Positions 26,026 through 34,550 of a DNA stretch of 64,000 bases are shown here, piece after piece (position 1 is the first letter of the stretch; every line of letters starts with the position of its first letter). The translations under genes were made by a program, and so were the position numbers. Location of the stretch: NCBI GenBank assembly GCA_040877545.1, contig JBBDNN010000083.1, positions 1 to 64,000 of the forward strand. Direction: 5' to 3'. The notes below the pieces were generated by a model that had not been told where the DNA came from, searched no databases, and was given only the letters and a program-made list of their open reading frames with translations. Source of the DNA: Gracilimonas sp040877545 (GTDB lineage Bacteria > Bacteroidota > Rhodothermia > Balneolales > Balneolaceae).

Positions 26026-26955
26026 ATGTCCTTATTATTAATTGCTCCAAATCGTGATATGAATCCGCTTAAAGAAGCCTTGCTTGAGGTGGATTCCAGC
26101 CTCGACGTGGAGTTATGGCCGAAAGTAGAGAAGAGAGAACGTGTAAATTTTGCTGTAAGCTGGAAACATCCCAAAAATGGTTTAGGGGATTATCCCAATT
26201 TAAAAGCTGTTTCTTCTTTAGGAGCCGGGGTTAACCATTTACTTGAGGACAAAAATATTCCTGAGACGGTAAAACTTTGTCGTGTAATAACTACTTCCCT
26301 GCAATCCCAAATGGCCGATTATGTAATGAATGCCATTACTAATTACCGCTTGCACACTTTTCTTTATCATGATCAGAAAAAAGTGGGAGAATGGCAGGTT
26401 TATGAATCCATTCAAAAGCAGGATTGTACTGTAGGAATAATGGGATTGGGTGAAATGGGTAAAACCACCGCTCAATTTTTAGCAGAAAATGAATACGCAG
26501 TAAACGGGTGGTCCAATTCGAAAAAGCATATCAATGGAGTTACCTCATTTTCTGGAAAAGATGAATTAAACGATTTTCTAAGCTCTTCGAATATTTTGGT
26601 TTGCTTGCTTCCTCTTACAGAAGTAACTGAAGGCATTTTGGACCTTGGCACTTTCAAAACTTTAAAAACCCCGGCATACCTGATTAATGTTGGCCGTGGA
26701 GGACATTTGGTAGAAGAGGATTTGATTTATGCCTTAGATACTAACACTTTGGCTGGAGCATGCCTGGATGTTTTTGAAAAAGAACCCTTGCCTGCTAATC
26801 ATGTTTTCTGGAATCGCCCTAACATTATGATCACCCCACATGTGGCTTCTATTACTCCGGCAAAGGAAGCAGCGGCCATTATTGTAGAAAATTACAAACG
26901 AGCTTTATCTGGAATGGATTTAATTAATGAAGTGAGCCGGGAGAAAGGGTATTGA
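26026..26955 (+). CDS. D-2-hydroxyacid dehydrogenase, GhrA-like (glyoxylate/hydroxypyruvate reductase)
   Basis: A 309-residue NAD(P)-dependent 2-hydroxyacid dehydrogenase. The nucleotide-binding loop is GLGEMG (in VGIMGLGEMGKTTAQFL). The catalytic Arg lies in INVGRGGHLVEEDL, the Glu in DVFEKEPLP, and the His in MITPHVASIT. Overall spacing and length fit the GhrA subgroup, which reduces glyoxylate and hydroxypyruvate. Substrate specificity within the family cannot be settled by eye. Stand-alone gene facing fluC across a shared terminator. Confidence 0.87.
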   Translation: MSLLLIAPNRDMNPLKEALLEVDSSLDVELWPKVEKRERVNFAVSWKHPKNGLGDYPNLKAVSSLGAGVNHLLEDKNIPETVKLCRVITTSLQSQMADYVMNAITNYRLHTFLYHDQKKVGEWQVYESIQKQDCTVGIMGLGEMGKTTAQFLAENEYAVNGWSNSKKHINGVTSFSGKDELNDFLSSSNILVCLLPLTEVTEGILDLGTFKTLKTPAYLINVGRGGHLVEEDLIYALDTNTLAGACLDVFEKEPLPANHVFWNRPNIMITPHVASITPAKEAAAIIVENYKRALSGMDLINEVSREKGY

Positions 26956-26989
26956 ACATTGAATTTAGATGAGTCTTGTCCATGGGTTA

Positions 26990-27026
26990 TTTTTCCAAAG
27001 TTATCCTCGAATTAACTTTGGAAAAA
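26990..27026. terminator. Bidirectional hairpin terminator between the hydroxyacid dehydrogenase and fluC
   Basis: A perfect 14-base stem (TTTTTCCAAAGTTA and its complement) with a nine-base loop. Because the stem itself begins with T and ends with A, each strand ends in a U-run, so it can stop both convergent transcripts. Confidence 0.85.
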
Positions 27027-27048
27027 TTGCAGTGATGAGAATTTAAGA

Positions 27049-27441
27049 TTACTGAAAAATTCGAATTAGCATATATCCGAGCCACACAAAAAGCAACCCA
27101 AAGATAACCTGAAGGCTGATATTTAGAAGCCCAATTAATAATTCTCCGTGTTTCCAAAGCAGAAAAGATTCGTGTGCGAAAGTGGAAAATGTAGTGAAGC
27201 CGCCTAAAATCCCAACAAAAATGAACAGCCGAACTTCGGGACTGATCCACGATTTAGCTTCAAATAAACCGGCTAATAAGCCAATTAGCAAACAACCCAA
27301 AAGATTTACCAGTACCGTTCCATAGGGAAAAGAGCTGTCTTGAAATTGGGACTGGGCGAATACATACAAAATATATCTTCCTGCAGCCCCCAGAAAGCCT
27401 CCTGCACCAACTGCCAGAACTTTAAATAAGTCTATATTCAC
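27049..27441 (-). CDS. crcB: Fluoride exporter Fluc (CrcB family)
   Basis: A 130-residue four-helix membrane protein of the CrcB/Fluc family, which works as a dual-topology dimer to let fluoride leave the cell. The signatures GGFLGAAGRYIL at the N-terminus, NLLGCLLIG in helix 2 and GGFTTFSTFAHE in helix 3 (the Phe/Thr/Ser lining the pore) are all present. There is one copy only, so it must form a homodimer. No fluoride riboswitch was recognised upstream. It begins four bases after ilvE and is probably translated from the same message. Confidence 0.93.
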   Translation of the reverse strand: MNIDLFKVLAVGAGGFLGAAGRYILYVFAQSQFQDSSFPYGTVLVNLLGCLLIGLLAGLFEAKSWISPEVRLFIFVGILGGFTTFSTFAHESFLLWKHGELLIGLLNISLQVIFGLLFVWLGYMLIRIFQ

Positions 27442-27444
27442 TAT

Positions 27445-28533
27445 TTAGATTTTAATCTGGTGTACCCAGCCATGGCGATCTTCCGTCTTTCCATATTGGA
27501 TATCAGTTATCTCATCAAAACATTTTTTAGCAAATTCGCCTGGCTTGTCGCGATCTAATTCGATGATTTTACCGTTGTGCTCAATCAATCCCACAGGAGA
27601 AACAACAGCAGCGGTACCGGAACCGAAAATTTCTTTCAGGCTTCCATCATCGTATGCATCAAAAACTTCCTGTAGCGAGATTTTTCGCTCTTCTACATTC
27701 AATCCCCATTCTTTAGCTAAAGTGATGATGGACCTCCTGGTAATTCCAGGTAAAATTGATCCATTTAAAGCAGGTGTGATCAGCGTATCGCCAATAAGAA
27801 AATGGATATTCATTGTACCTACTTCTTCGATATACTTTTGCTCTTTGGCATCCAGCCAAAGTACCTGGGTGTAACCTTGTTCTCTTGCCTTTTTAGCCGG
27901 CAGAAAACTAGCAGCATAATTACCGGCTGTTTTTACATTTCCAACACCGCCAACAACTGCCCGTACATATTTTTCGGAAGTGGTAAGAGAAACCGGATTA
28001 AATCCTTCGGGATAATAAGCACCAACAGGCGAAGTAATAATATGATAAGTAAACTTATCGGAGGAACGGGCTGCCAACAGATCATCCGAAGCATAAATAA
28101 AAGGACGGATATATAATGCTGTTCCGGATTCTTTGGGAATCCATTTATGATCCAACCGAATTAACGTTTCCAGGGCTTCCATAAACGTAGGGTAATGGGT
28201 TTCCGGAACACAAATTCTTCGACAGGAGTTATTAAAACGCTCGTGATGGTCGGCAGGACGAAATATATTTACGGTATTTTCATCCACATAAAAAGCTTTC
28301 ATCCCTTCAAACACAGCCTGCCCATAATGCAGCACGTTCATTGCCGGAGTTATTTGTAGCGGACCATATGGTTTTATGGTTGGTTCCTGCCACTCATTGT
28401 TTACATACTCCCTGTTAAACATGTGATCAGAAAATTTTCGTCCAAACACGAGGTTATCAAAATCAACTTCATCAATACGGCTTCTGGTCACCGTTTCTAC
28501 TTTAATATTGGTACTTGAGATTAGTTCGTTCAT
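27445..28533 (-). CDS. ilvE: Branched-chain amino acid aminotransferase
   Basis: A fold type IV PLP enzyme that transfers the amino group in the last step of valine, leucine and isoleucine synthesis. The 362-residue protein from ATG 28533 (or 28536) matches the usual 355-365 residues. The frame stays open to 28647, but that would overlap ppc by 35 bases and add unrelated sequence. Motifs include YGQAVFEGMKAF, the PLP lysine region GNVKTAGNYAASF, VLWLDAKEQKYIEEVGTMN and the phosphate-binding GSGTAAVVSPVG. Only 79 bases separate it from ppc upstream. Confidence 0.95.
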   Translation of the reverse strand: MNELISSTNIKVETVTRSRIDEVDFDNLVFGRKFSDHMFNREYVNNEWQEPTIKPYGPLQITPAMNVLHYGQAVFEGMKAFYVDENTVNIFRPADHHERFNNSCRRICVPETHYPTFMEALETLIRLDHKWIPKESGTALYIRPFIYASDDLLAARSSDKFTYHIITSPVGAYYPEGFNPVSLTTSEKYVRAVVGGVGNVKTAGNYAASFLPAKKAREQGYTQVLWLDAKEQKYIEEVGTMNIHFLIGDTLITPALNGSILPGITRRSIITLAKEWGLNVEERKISLQEVFDAYDDGSLKEIFGSGTAAVVSPVGLIEHNGKIIELDRDKPGEFAKKCFDEITDIQYGKTEDRHGWVHQIKI

Positions 28534-28612
28534 CATGCAGTTAAAATAAGAGCTTTCTACACAAAATGTAGGATTACCGATTTTATAAATAAACTTTCTG
28601 TCAAATTCCTGA

Positions 28613-31411
28613 TCATCCTGTGCTTTGCATAGCCGCGGCAATCCCATTTATGTTCAGGAACAAAACTTCCGTTAATTTTTCTTTTTCCTGATGTCCATCT
28701 GCGATTTTCCACCTTTTCAATAATTCAGACTGGATAATATTTAAAGGATAGGTAAAAGGATTTCGGAATAATATAGAACGTTGTATCACTTTATTATGAT
28801 CAAGCACATTTTCCAACCCGGAAATATTTGTAATCCATTTTTCAGTGAGCGCAAAATTTTCGCTTATTTTATTGTCAAATTTTGATTCTTCCTGATTATA
28901 TAATCCCGAGGTTGGTAAATGAGTCCGGGCCATTTCCCGCTGCGAGTTATTTAAAATTGATTTAAAAAACGTCCATTCGCTGAACCATTTTTTTAGCACC
29001 TTTTCAGTGTCTTTATCTTTTTGAATTACTGAATTTATTCCAGTACCAATGCCATACCAACCAGGGACATTATAACGAACTTGCGTCCATGCAAAAACCC
29101 AGGGAATGGCACGTAGATTATCAAATACCATGGAATCAGAAGATCCTCGTGAAACCGGCCGCGAAGCAATGGGCAGTTTTCCAATATGTTCTATTGGTGT
29201 AATTCCTGAATACCACTCCCAAAAGGCCGGGTCATCAATTAAATCGCGGTATGCTTTCATACTGGCTTCAGCAATTTCCTCCATTATTTCCTTTTCCTTA
29301 CTGCCACTTAAATAACCGGATGATTCTGAATATTGAGCCATAGTAACTTTAGCCACTGCATGCACAATTTGCTCCAAATGGCGGTGCGTAATAGAAGGCA
29401 GGGAGTATCGGAATGAAATAACTTCACCCTGTTCGGTAAATCGTATTTTGCCATTGTTTGCAACAGCCGGCATGGCAATAATAGCTTGGTTTGACTGTCC
29501 TCCGCCGCGCCCAACCGTTCCACCTCGACCGTGAAATAACCTGAAATCCACTTCATATTTCCGGCAAACGGCACCTAATTCATACTGGGCTTTATCAAGG
29601 GCCCAATTTGCCATCCAATAACCACCGTCTTTATTACTGTCGGAATAACCAAGCATAATTTCCTGAAAATTATCCCGCGATTTCAGATGTCTGGAAAACA
29701 GTTCATGCTCAAACATCTCTTCCATCAGCTCACTGCTTTTTTCCAGATCTTCGATGGTTTCAAATAGCGGAACAATATCGAGCGGGCAATTAACTTTTTT
29801 ACCGGAATAACTCCAGAGTCCCATTTCCTTTGCAATCAGCATTACTTCCAACATATCACTCACGCCGTGAGTCATACTTATTATATAACTGCCAAATAGA
29901 TCCTTATCCAACTCAATCATATCCCGGATTTCACCAAAAACTGTTATTACCCGGTTGGCAACTTCAGAACGGGATACTTTTGCCGGGCATAATGGCCGTG
30001 GATTAGAAAGTTCATCAACCAAGACCTGTATTTTATCTTCCTCACTCAATTCCGAATAATCATCCATTACATGGCCAATCGATAGCAGCTCCTCTACGGT
30101 TTCTTCGTGCAACCCGCTGTGTTGGCGCACATCAAGTGCACTCAAATGAAAACCGAAAGTTTGCGCCCGAATAATCAGGTCCTGGAGCTTACCTTCCTGA
30201 GATAAGCCGGTTAAGCCATTTTCAATTAGGCTGCTTTTTATAATTTCCAGATCCTCAATAAAATCATCTTTAGTAAATTCTTTAGATGACGATAATACTT
30301 CCTGTTTATCTCCAGACAAGGCGCCTAAAAGAAACTGAATTTTGTGCATGATATGTGTCACTTTTCGGCGATAGATTTCATGCTTGTAACGGCGGTTATA
30401 TCGCTCGGAAAGCGGGAAATTCTTCTCATCTTTTTGAATGGATTTTTCCAGCTTCTTAGAAACATTCGCCTGTTTATCCGAAACGCTCAGATACCTGCGT
30501 AGTTCATTCAATTCCTCCAGGTATAAATTCAGCACGGTTCTCCGCTGTTCAATAACCGTGGCCCAGGTTACTTCGGAAGTGACATTTGGATTGCCATCAC
30601 GATCACTTCCAATCCAGGAGCGATATTTCAGGATAATGGGAATATCAGCGCGCTTACCGTAATAAGTATCAAAAGCCTGCCGAATATCCCGGTATAGAAC
30701 GGGAATGGAATCCCAAATGGAATGCATGAAATAAAACAAGCCATTTTCCACTTCATCCTCTACCGATAATCTTTCCGCACGAATTTCATCAGTTAATAAA
30801 AGCACATTCAGCTGATTCAAAATTTCCCGGTGCAGATCTTTTTGTTCATCCGGGGTGATGTCGTCATGGCCCAGGCGGCTGATCATTGAGGAAATTTCCT
30901 GCTGTCTCATTAGCACACTTCTGCGGCGGGCTTCGGTTGGATGGGCGGTAAAGGTTGGCTGAATATCCATTTGCTGAAATACATTCAGTGCTTCCTCAAA
31001 ATTATAACCGGCAGATTTCATCCGGTAAACGGCTTCAGCAATACTCTCTTTTCGGGGAGATTCTTTGGTCTCCTCAAATTCACGGTTTCTGTTAACCCGG
31101 CTGATCTCATGCTGTTCCAGGGAATTCACTAAATGAAAAAAAGTGGTATACATTTGCAAAATTTCCTTAATCTCATCCAGAGAAAGCCCGGCAATTTGTG
31201 CCCGTATTTTTGTAAGGGCTTCATTATCACCTTCATCCAATGCTTTAGAACTTAAAGATGGTAAGGTTCCGAGTTTTTCGACAAAATTATCGCCATATTT
31301 TTCTGTGGCAAGTTCTTCTAAAATTTCGGTAAGATTGATAATTCTTTTTGAAAGGCTCTGACTTATGCCGCTGCTTTCAGCAAGCTTACTTACGGTAGTT
31401 TTCCAATGCAT
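28613..31411 (-). CDS. ppc: Phosphoenolpyruvate carboxylase
   Basis: Fixes bicarbonate onto phosphoenolpyruvate to give oxaloacetate, refilling the TCA cycle. At 932 residues it has the full family length. Active-site stretches are FTAHPTEARRRS (catalytic His, about residue 157), GYSDSNKDGGYWMANW, and the glycine-rich FHGRGGTVGRGGG. The C-terminus is slightly atypical: it ends ...AAMQSTG where most family members end in NTG. Read in the same direction as ilvE and fluC; its own promoter region is the 113-base interval shared divergently with tag. Confidence 0.97.
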   Translation of the reverse strand: MHWKTTVSKLAESSGISQSLSKRIINLTEILEELATEKYGDNFVEKLGTLPSLSSKALDEGDNEALTKIRAQIAGLSLDEIKEILQMYTTFFHLVNSLEQHEISRVNRNREFEETKESPRKESIAEAVYRMKSAGYNFEEALNVFQQMDIQPTFTAHPTEARRRSVLMRQQEISSMISRLGHDDITPDEQKDLHREILNQLNVLLLTDEIRAERLSVEDEVENGLFYFMHSIWDSIPVLYRDIRQAFDTYYGKRADIPIILKYRSWIGSDRDGNPNVTSEVTWATVIEQRRTVLNLYLEELNELRRYLSVSDKQANVSKKLEKSIQKDEKNFPLSERYNRRYKHEIYRRKVTHIMHKIQFLLGALSGDKQEVLSSSKEFTKDDFIEDLEIIKSSLIENGLTGLSQEGKLQDLIIRAQTFGFHLSALDVRQHSGLHEETVEELLSIGHVMDDYSELSEEDKIQVLVDELSNPRPLCPAKVSRSEVANRVITVFGEIRDMIELDKDLFGSYIISMTHGVSDMLEVMLIAKEMGLWSYSGKKVNCPLDIVPLFETIEDLEKSSELMEEMFEHELFSRHLKSRDNFQEIMLGYSDSNKDGGYWMANWALDKAQYELGAVCRKYEVDFRLFHGRGGTVGRGGGQSNQAIIAMPAVANNGKIRFTEQGEVISFRYSLPSITHRHLEQIVHAVAKVTMAQYSESSGYLSGSKEKEIMEEIAEASMKAYRDLIDDPAFWEWYSGITPIEHIGKLPIASRPVSRGSSDSMVFDNLRAIPWVFAWTQVRYNVPGWYGIGTGINSVIQKDKDTEKVLKKWFSEWTFFKSILNNSQREMARTHLPTSGLYNQEESKFDNKISENFALTEKWITNISGLENVLDHNKVIQRSILFRNPFTYPLNIIQSELLKRWKIADGHQEKEKLTEVLFLNINGIAAAMQSTG

Positions 31412-31524
31412 GAATAAAATTTATTTAAAAACTGTGTGATTAATTAATATTTAAGGTAAAAAGAATAATTCTCATTTATTATTTCTTAATTAGAAAGTTT
31501 ATCACTTAAAACCAACGATAAAAA

Positions 31525-32106
31525 ATGAATAAAAGGAATCGCTGTGAATGGGTTGAAGGCCAATTCGATCAGTATATAAAATACCATGACGAAGAATGGG
31601 GAGTTCCCGTTCATAATGATAAAACGCATTTTGAATTTTTGATTCTCGAAGGAGCGCAGGCAGGCCTCAGCTGGTCTACCATTTTAAAGCGCAGAGAAGG
31701 CTACAGAACCGCTTTTGCTAATTTCATTCCTGAAAAAGTAGCTGCTTTTGATGAAACTAAAATACAGGAACTGCTTCAATTTGAAGGCATCATCCGCAAT
31801 AAATTAAAAGTGCGCTCGGCCGTAAAAAACGCCCAGCTATTCCTGAATATTCAAAAAGAAATCGGAAGTTTTGATACATATATCTGGTCATTTGTAAATG
31901 AAAAACCAATTATAAATCACTGGAATAACGTAAAAGAAATTCCCGCCACTTCTAAAGAGAGTGATGCCTTGAGCAAAGATCTCAAGAAAAGAGGGTTTAA
32001 ATTTACCGGGAGTACCATTATGTACGCACACATGCAAGCCTGTGGATTGGTTATGGATCATACGGTAGATTGTTTCAGGTATGAAGAACTTCTAAAGAAG
32101 AAATAA
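31525..32106 (+). CDS. tag: DNA-3-methyladenine glycosylase I
   Basis: Removes 3-methyladenine from alkylated DNA. The 193-residue protein has the Tag zinc snap: Cys near the N-terminus (RCEW), His in KYHDEEWG, and His/Cys in MDHTVDCF. The substrate-pocket region AGLSWSTILKRREGYRTAF is also typical. It is divergent from ppc and convergent with the MBL-rhodanese gene, 11 bases apart at the ends. Confidence 0.95.
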   Translation: MNKRNRCEWVEGQFDQYIKYHDEEWGVPVHNDKTHFEFLILEGAQAGLSWSTILKRREGYRTAFANFIPEKVAAFDETKIQELLQFEGIIRNKLKVRSAVKNAQLFLNIQKEIGSFDTYIWSFVNEKPIINHWNNVKEIPATSKESDALSKDLKKRGFKFTGSTIMYAHMQACGLVMDHTVDCFRYEELLKKK

Positions 32107-32117
32107 TTCCGGAAAAT

Positions 32118-33551
32118 TTAATCTTCTATTTTTACTTCCTTCTTATCCATTTTCTCCAGCCACGGCTCCACGAAATCATCCACATATTTCACGGCAAAAT
32201 CGGCTCGTTCCAACATAGCCGATGCAACCGCAGATCGTGCCCCTGATTTGCAGTGCACTATGACAGGTTTGCTTTTTGGCACCTCGTTAATTCTTTCGAG
32301 AAGGCGTGTATGTGCTATATTAATTGCTTGCGGATGATGACCTTCATCAAATTCTGATTTTTTTCGAACATCCAGTAAGTTTACTTCTCCAGTTGCCAAA
32401 TATTCATCCGCTTTATTGAAGTCGATGGTTTCTGTTTTGAACAGTTCACCACCTTTCTCCGCAAAATCCTGAAGCTGTTTTGGTGTTGCAAAACCTTTCA
32501 CTTTATCCAGGCCAATCCTGATTAAATCGAGTACTGCTTCTTTTACTTTATCTTCATCTATGATGAGATAAATATTCTCCTCTTCTTTTACATAGGAACC
32601 TGCAATAGTATTAAACTGCTTATTCAGGGGTGATAATAAAGAACCCTGTATATGACCATTCATAAATTCGGTACGATTACGGGTATCTACAATCACCGAG
32701 TTGCTAAGGCGGACTTCACCAATCATTTTTTCGATAGAAATTTTTTCCGGTTCGGGGAATTCTTCCAGCAGTTTTGGGCCTTTTTTATTATCCCTTTTCA
32801 TACGAGCAAAGTATAACGGAGGCTCGGGCTGGCCTTCCAGAATAAAATCTGTAAACTCTTTTTCACTGCTCGCTGCACGGATGGATGCATTAAAACGTTG
32901 TTCATATCCCACTGTAGATTCGGGAACTGCCCCAAGGGCTTTCCCACAGGCACTTCCGGCTCCATGGCCCGGCCATAACTGCAAATATTCAGGCATCTTC
33001 TTGAAATCTTGAAGAGATTTATACAGCACTTTTGCCGAATCTAACATAACTCCTGTTTGGCCCGCTGCAGATTCCAGCAAATCAGGGCGACCCACATCTC
33101 CCACAAAAACAAAATCACCGGTAAAAATTCCCATGGGTTCATTCGTGGCAGCACCATCAGAAACCATGAAACTCAAATGCTCCGGTGTATGTCCGGGTGT
33201 ATATAACGCCTGAAAATGAATATTTCCTATTGAGAAATTATCATCATTTTTAAGCAGCTGATAGTTGTAACCACTACCACTCACCCATTCGTACTTCCAG
33301 TCGCTATTGCCTTCATCCGAAGCAAATATTTTAACTCCTTCTTCAGCAAATTCTCTTAATCCAGAAAGGTAATCCGCATGAATATGGGTTTCAGCCGCAG
33401 CAACAATACTGAAATTATGCTTTTGGGCAATTTCTTTGTACCGGTTTATGTCGCGCATTGGATCTATTATGATCGCTTCGCCTGTAGCCTGGCAACCTAT
33501 TAGATAAGCATACTGGGCAAGTTTCTCTTCAAATATCTGCTGAAAAAACAT
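32118..33551 (-). CDS. MBL-fold persulfide dioxygenase with rhodanese domains (CstB-like)
   Basis: A 477-residue protein with three parts. The N-terminal metallo-beta-lactamase domain has the iron-binding THIHADY, YTPGHTPEH and WPGHG motifs of ETHE1-type persulfide dioxygenases. A middle rhodanese-like domain (about residues 255-360, VIVDTRNRTEF) has no cysteine at the active-site loop. The C-terminal rhodanese (about 375-470) has HCKSGARS with the catalytic Cys. This order equals that of S. aureus CstB, which turns low-molecular-weight persulfides into thiosulfate. It should detoxify sulfide in the cytoplasm, with the separate rhodanese gene just upstream as a likely partner. Confidence 0.87.
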   Translation of the reverse strand: MFFQQIFEEKLAQYAYLIGCQATGEAIIIDPMRDINRYKEIAQKHNFSIVAAAETHIHADYLSGLREFAEEGVKIFASDEGNSDWKYEWVSGSGYNYQLLKNDDNFSIGNIHFQALYTPGHTPEHLSFMVSDGAATNEPMGIFTGDFVFVGDVGRPDLLESAAGQTGVMLDSAKVLYKSLQDFKKMPEYLQLWPGHGAGSACGKALGAVPESTVGYEQRFNASIRAASSEKEFTDFILEGQPEPPLYFARMKRDNKKGPKLLEEFPEPEKISIEKMIGEVRLSNSVIVDTRNRTEFMNGHIQGSLLSPLNKQFNTIAGSYVKEEENIYLIIDEDKVKEAVLDLIRIGLDKVKGFATPKQLQDFAEKGGELFKTETIDFNKADEYLATGEVNLLDVRKKSEFDEGHHPQAINIAHTRLLERINEVPKSKPVIVHCKSGARSAVASAMLERADFAVKYVDDFVEPWLEKMDKKEVKIED

Positions 33552-33670
33552 GAATCATATGAGGTTTAAAGTTTTAGATATCAGACTTTTTAAAATACTA
33601 TTAATCATAGCTATCAAAAAATGAATGAAATATTAGATGTACTAGTCTTTTGATACAGACTGGGTTAATT

Positions 33671-34063
33671 TTATTCAGCCTTGAATCCTGCATTTACCAG
33701 ATCTTTAAAGCCGCCGATATTATGCACATCTTGAAATCCCTTTTTCTTCATGATTTCTGCTGCCTGTCCGCTACGGTTTCCAGTTTTGCAGTGCAGGTAA
33801 TAGGTTTGATCTTTATCTAAATCTGATAATTTATTTTCGAATTCGCCGGAAAGATAATCGAAATTATAATCAGCAATTTTAAGATGTCCCTGATCGAATT
33901 CACCAGCGGTTCTAACATCAATGACTAAACCCGGATTATTTTGATAATTCTGCTTAAAAGTTTCTACTTCTGTATCAGCTTTGGAAGATTTCTTTTTGGC
34001 TGTCATAAAAAAAACAGCTAAAGCCAATACGATAAGAGCAATAATAGAAAAAATAGTTTTCAT
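33671..34063 (-). CDS. Membrane-anchored single-domain rhodanese
   Basis: A 130-residue sulfurtransferase-like protein. Residues 3-21 are a hydrophobic N-terminal anchor or uncleaved signal, followed by a lysine-rich stretch and one rhodanese domain with VIDVRTAGEFDQGH and the active-site loop HCKTGNRS, whose Cys is intact. The domain should lie on the periplasmic side. It is upstream of the CstB-like gene in the same direction with 119 bases between, and both probably serve sulfane-sulfur handling. Confidence 0.85.
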   Translation of the reverse strand: MKTIFSIIALIVLALAVFFMTAKKKSSKADTEVETFKQNYQNNPGLVIDVRTAGEFDQGHLKIADYNFDYLSGEFENKLSDLDKDQTYYLHCKTGNRSGQAAEIMKKKGFQDVHNIGGFKDLVNAGFKAE

Positions 34064-34074
34064 TGATATAGAGT

Positions 34075-34248
34075 TTACGATTTCTGACTTAATTTTAGCT
34101 CAATTTTATTTAGCCGTTCCTGGATATCCAATAGCATGTGAATGATTATAATATGGGTTTCTTTAGCATCTATTCCCACCACACTATCTTCGCTGGCTAT
34201 CATTTTTTCAATTTCAAAATATGCTTTTTCGGGTATTTGATTTTTCAT
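34075..34248 (-). CDS. Small hypothetical protein, 57 residues
   Basis: A convincing small gene that stops 11 bases upstream of the rhodanese start in the same direction. The ATG-started product begins MKNQIPEKAYFEIEKMIASE and continues as an almost wholly helical, charged sequence ending LNKIELKLSQKS, with heptad-like spacing of leucine/isoleucine (MLLDIQERLNKIELKL). It may be a small coiled-coil protein. Codon use, composition and tight spacing to the next gene support coding. Function unknown; it may be co-translated with the rhodanese. Confidence 0.6.
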   Translation of the reverse strand: MKNQIPEKAYFEIEKMIASEDSVVGIDAKETHIIIIHMLLDIQERLNKIELKLSQKS

Positions 34249-34550
34249 TGCTTTCTATTGTGTTGGCATCAGTTAATTTCCAATGAATATTATTCAAGCT
34301 CATACCAAAACCAAAAAAACATGTGGCAATAAATCTTTATGCCAGCCATAGCTAAAACCAGCTATTGCGGCTAGAAATTTACACGCACCTAATAAAACCC
34401 AAACAGCATCTTGTTTATAGAATTTATTGAATTTCAAGCCTCAGATGAAATGTCAGCTGGCCCTACACCTTCTAAAAACTGAGTTTGCTAAATAGTAGTA
34501 ATAACACCATCTTCTTGCTATACAAAACTTACACAAAATCGCATATTATC
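34249..34550. other. Non-coding stretch before the M16 peptidase pair
   Basis: 302 bases between the small minus-strand gene and the first M16 peptidase. It should hold divergent promoters. A weak hairpin is seen where ATAGCT and AGCTAT flank AAAACC near 34347-34364. No tRNA-like cloverleaf, no open frame worth listing, and no recognisable operator were found. Confidence 0.35.

Noticed and set aside
28534..28647. Upstream start for ilvE
   Set aside because: It would overlap ppc and add residues with no counterpart in the family; the ATG at 28533 gives the standard length.
34485..34550. Upstream TTG start for the first M16 peptidase
   Set aside because: It places 22 residues before a clear signal peptide that starts at the ATG 34551.
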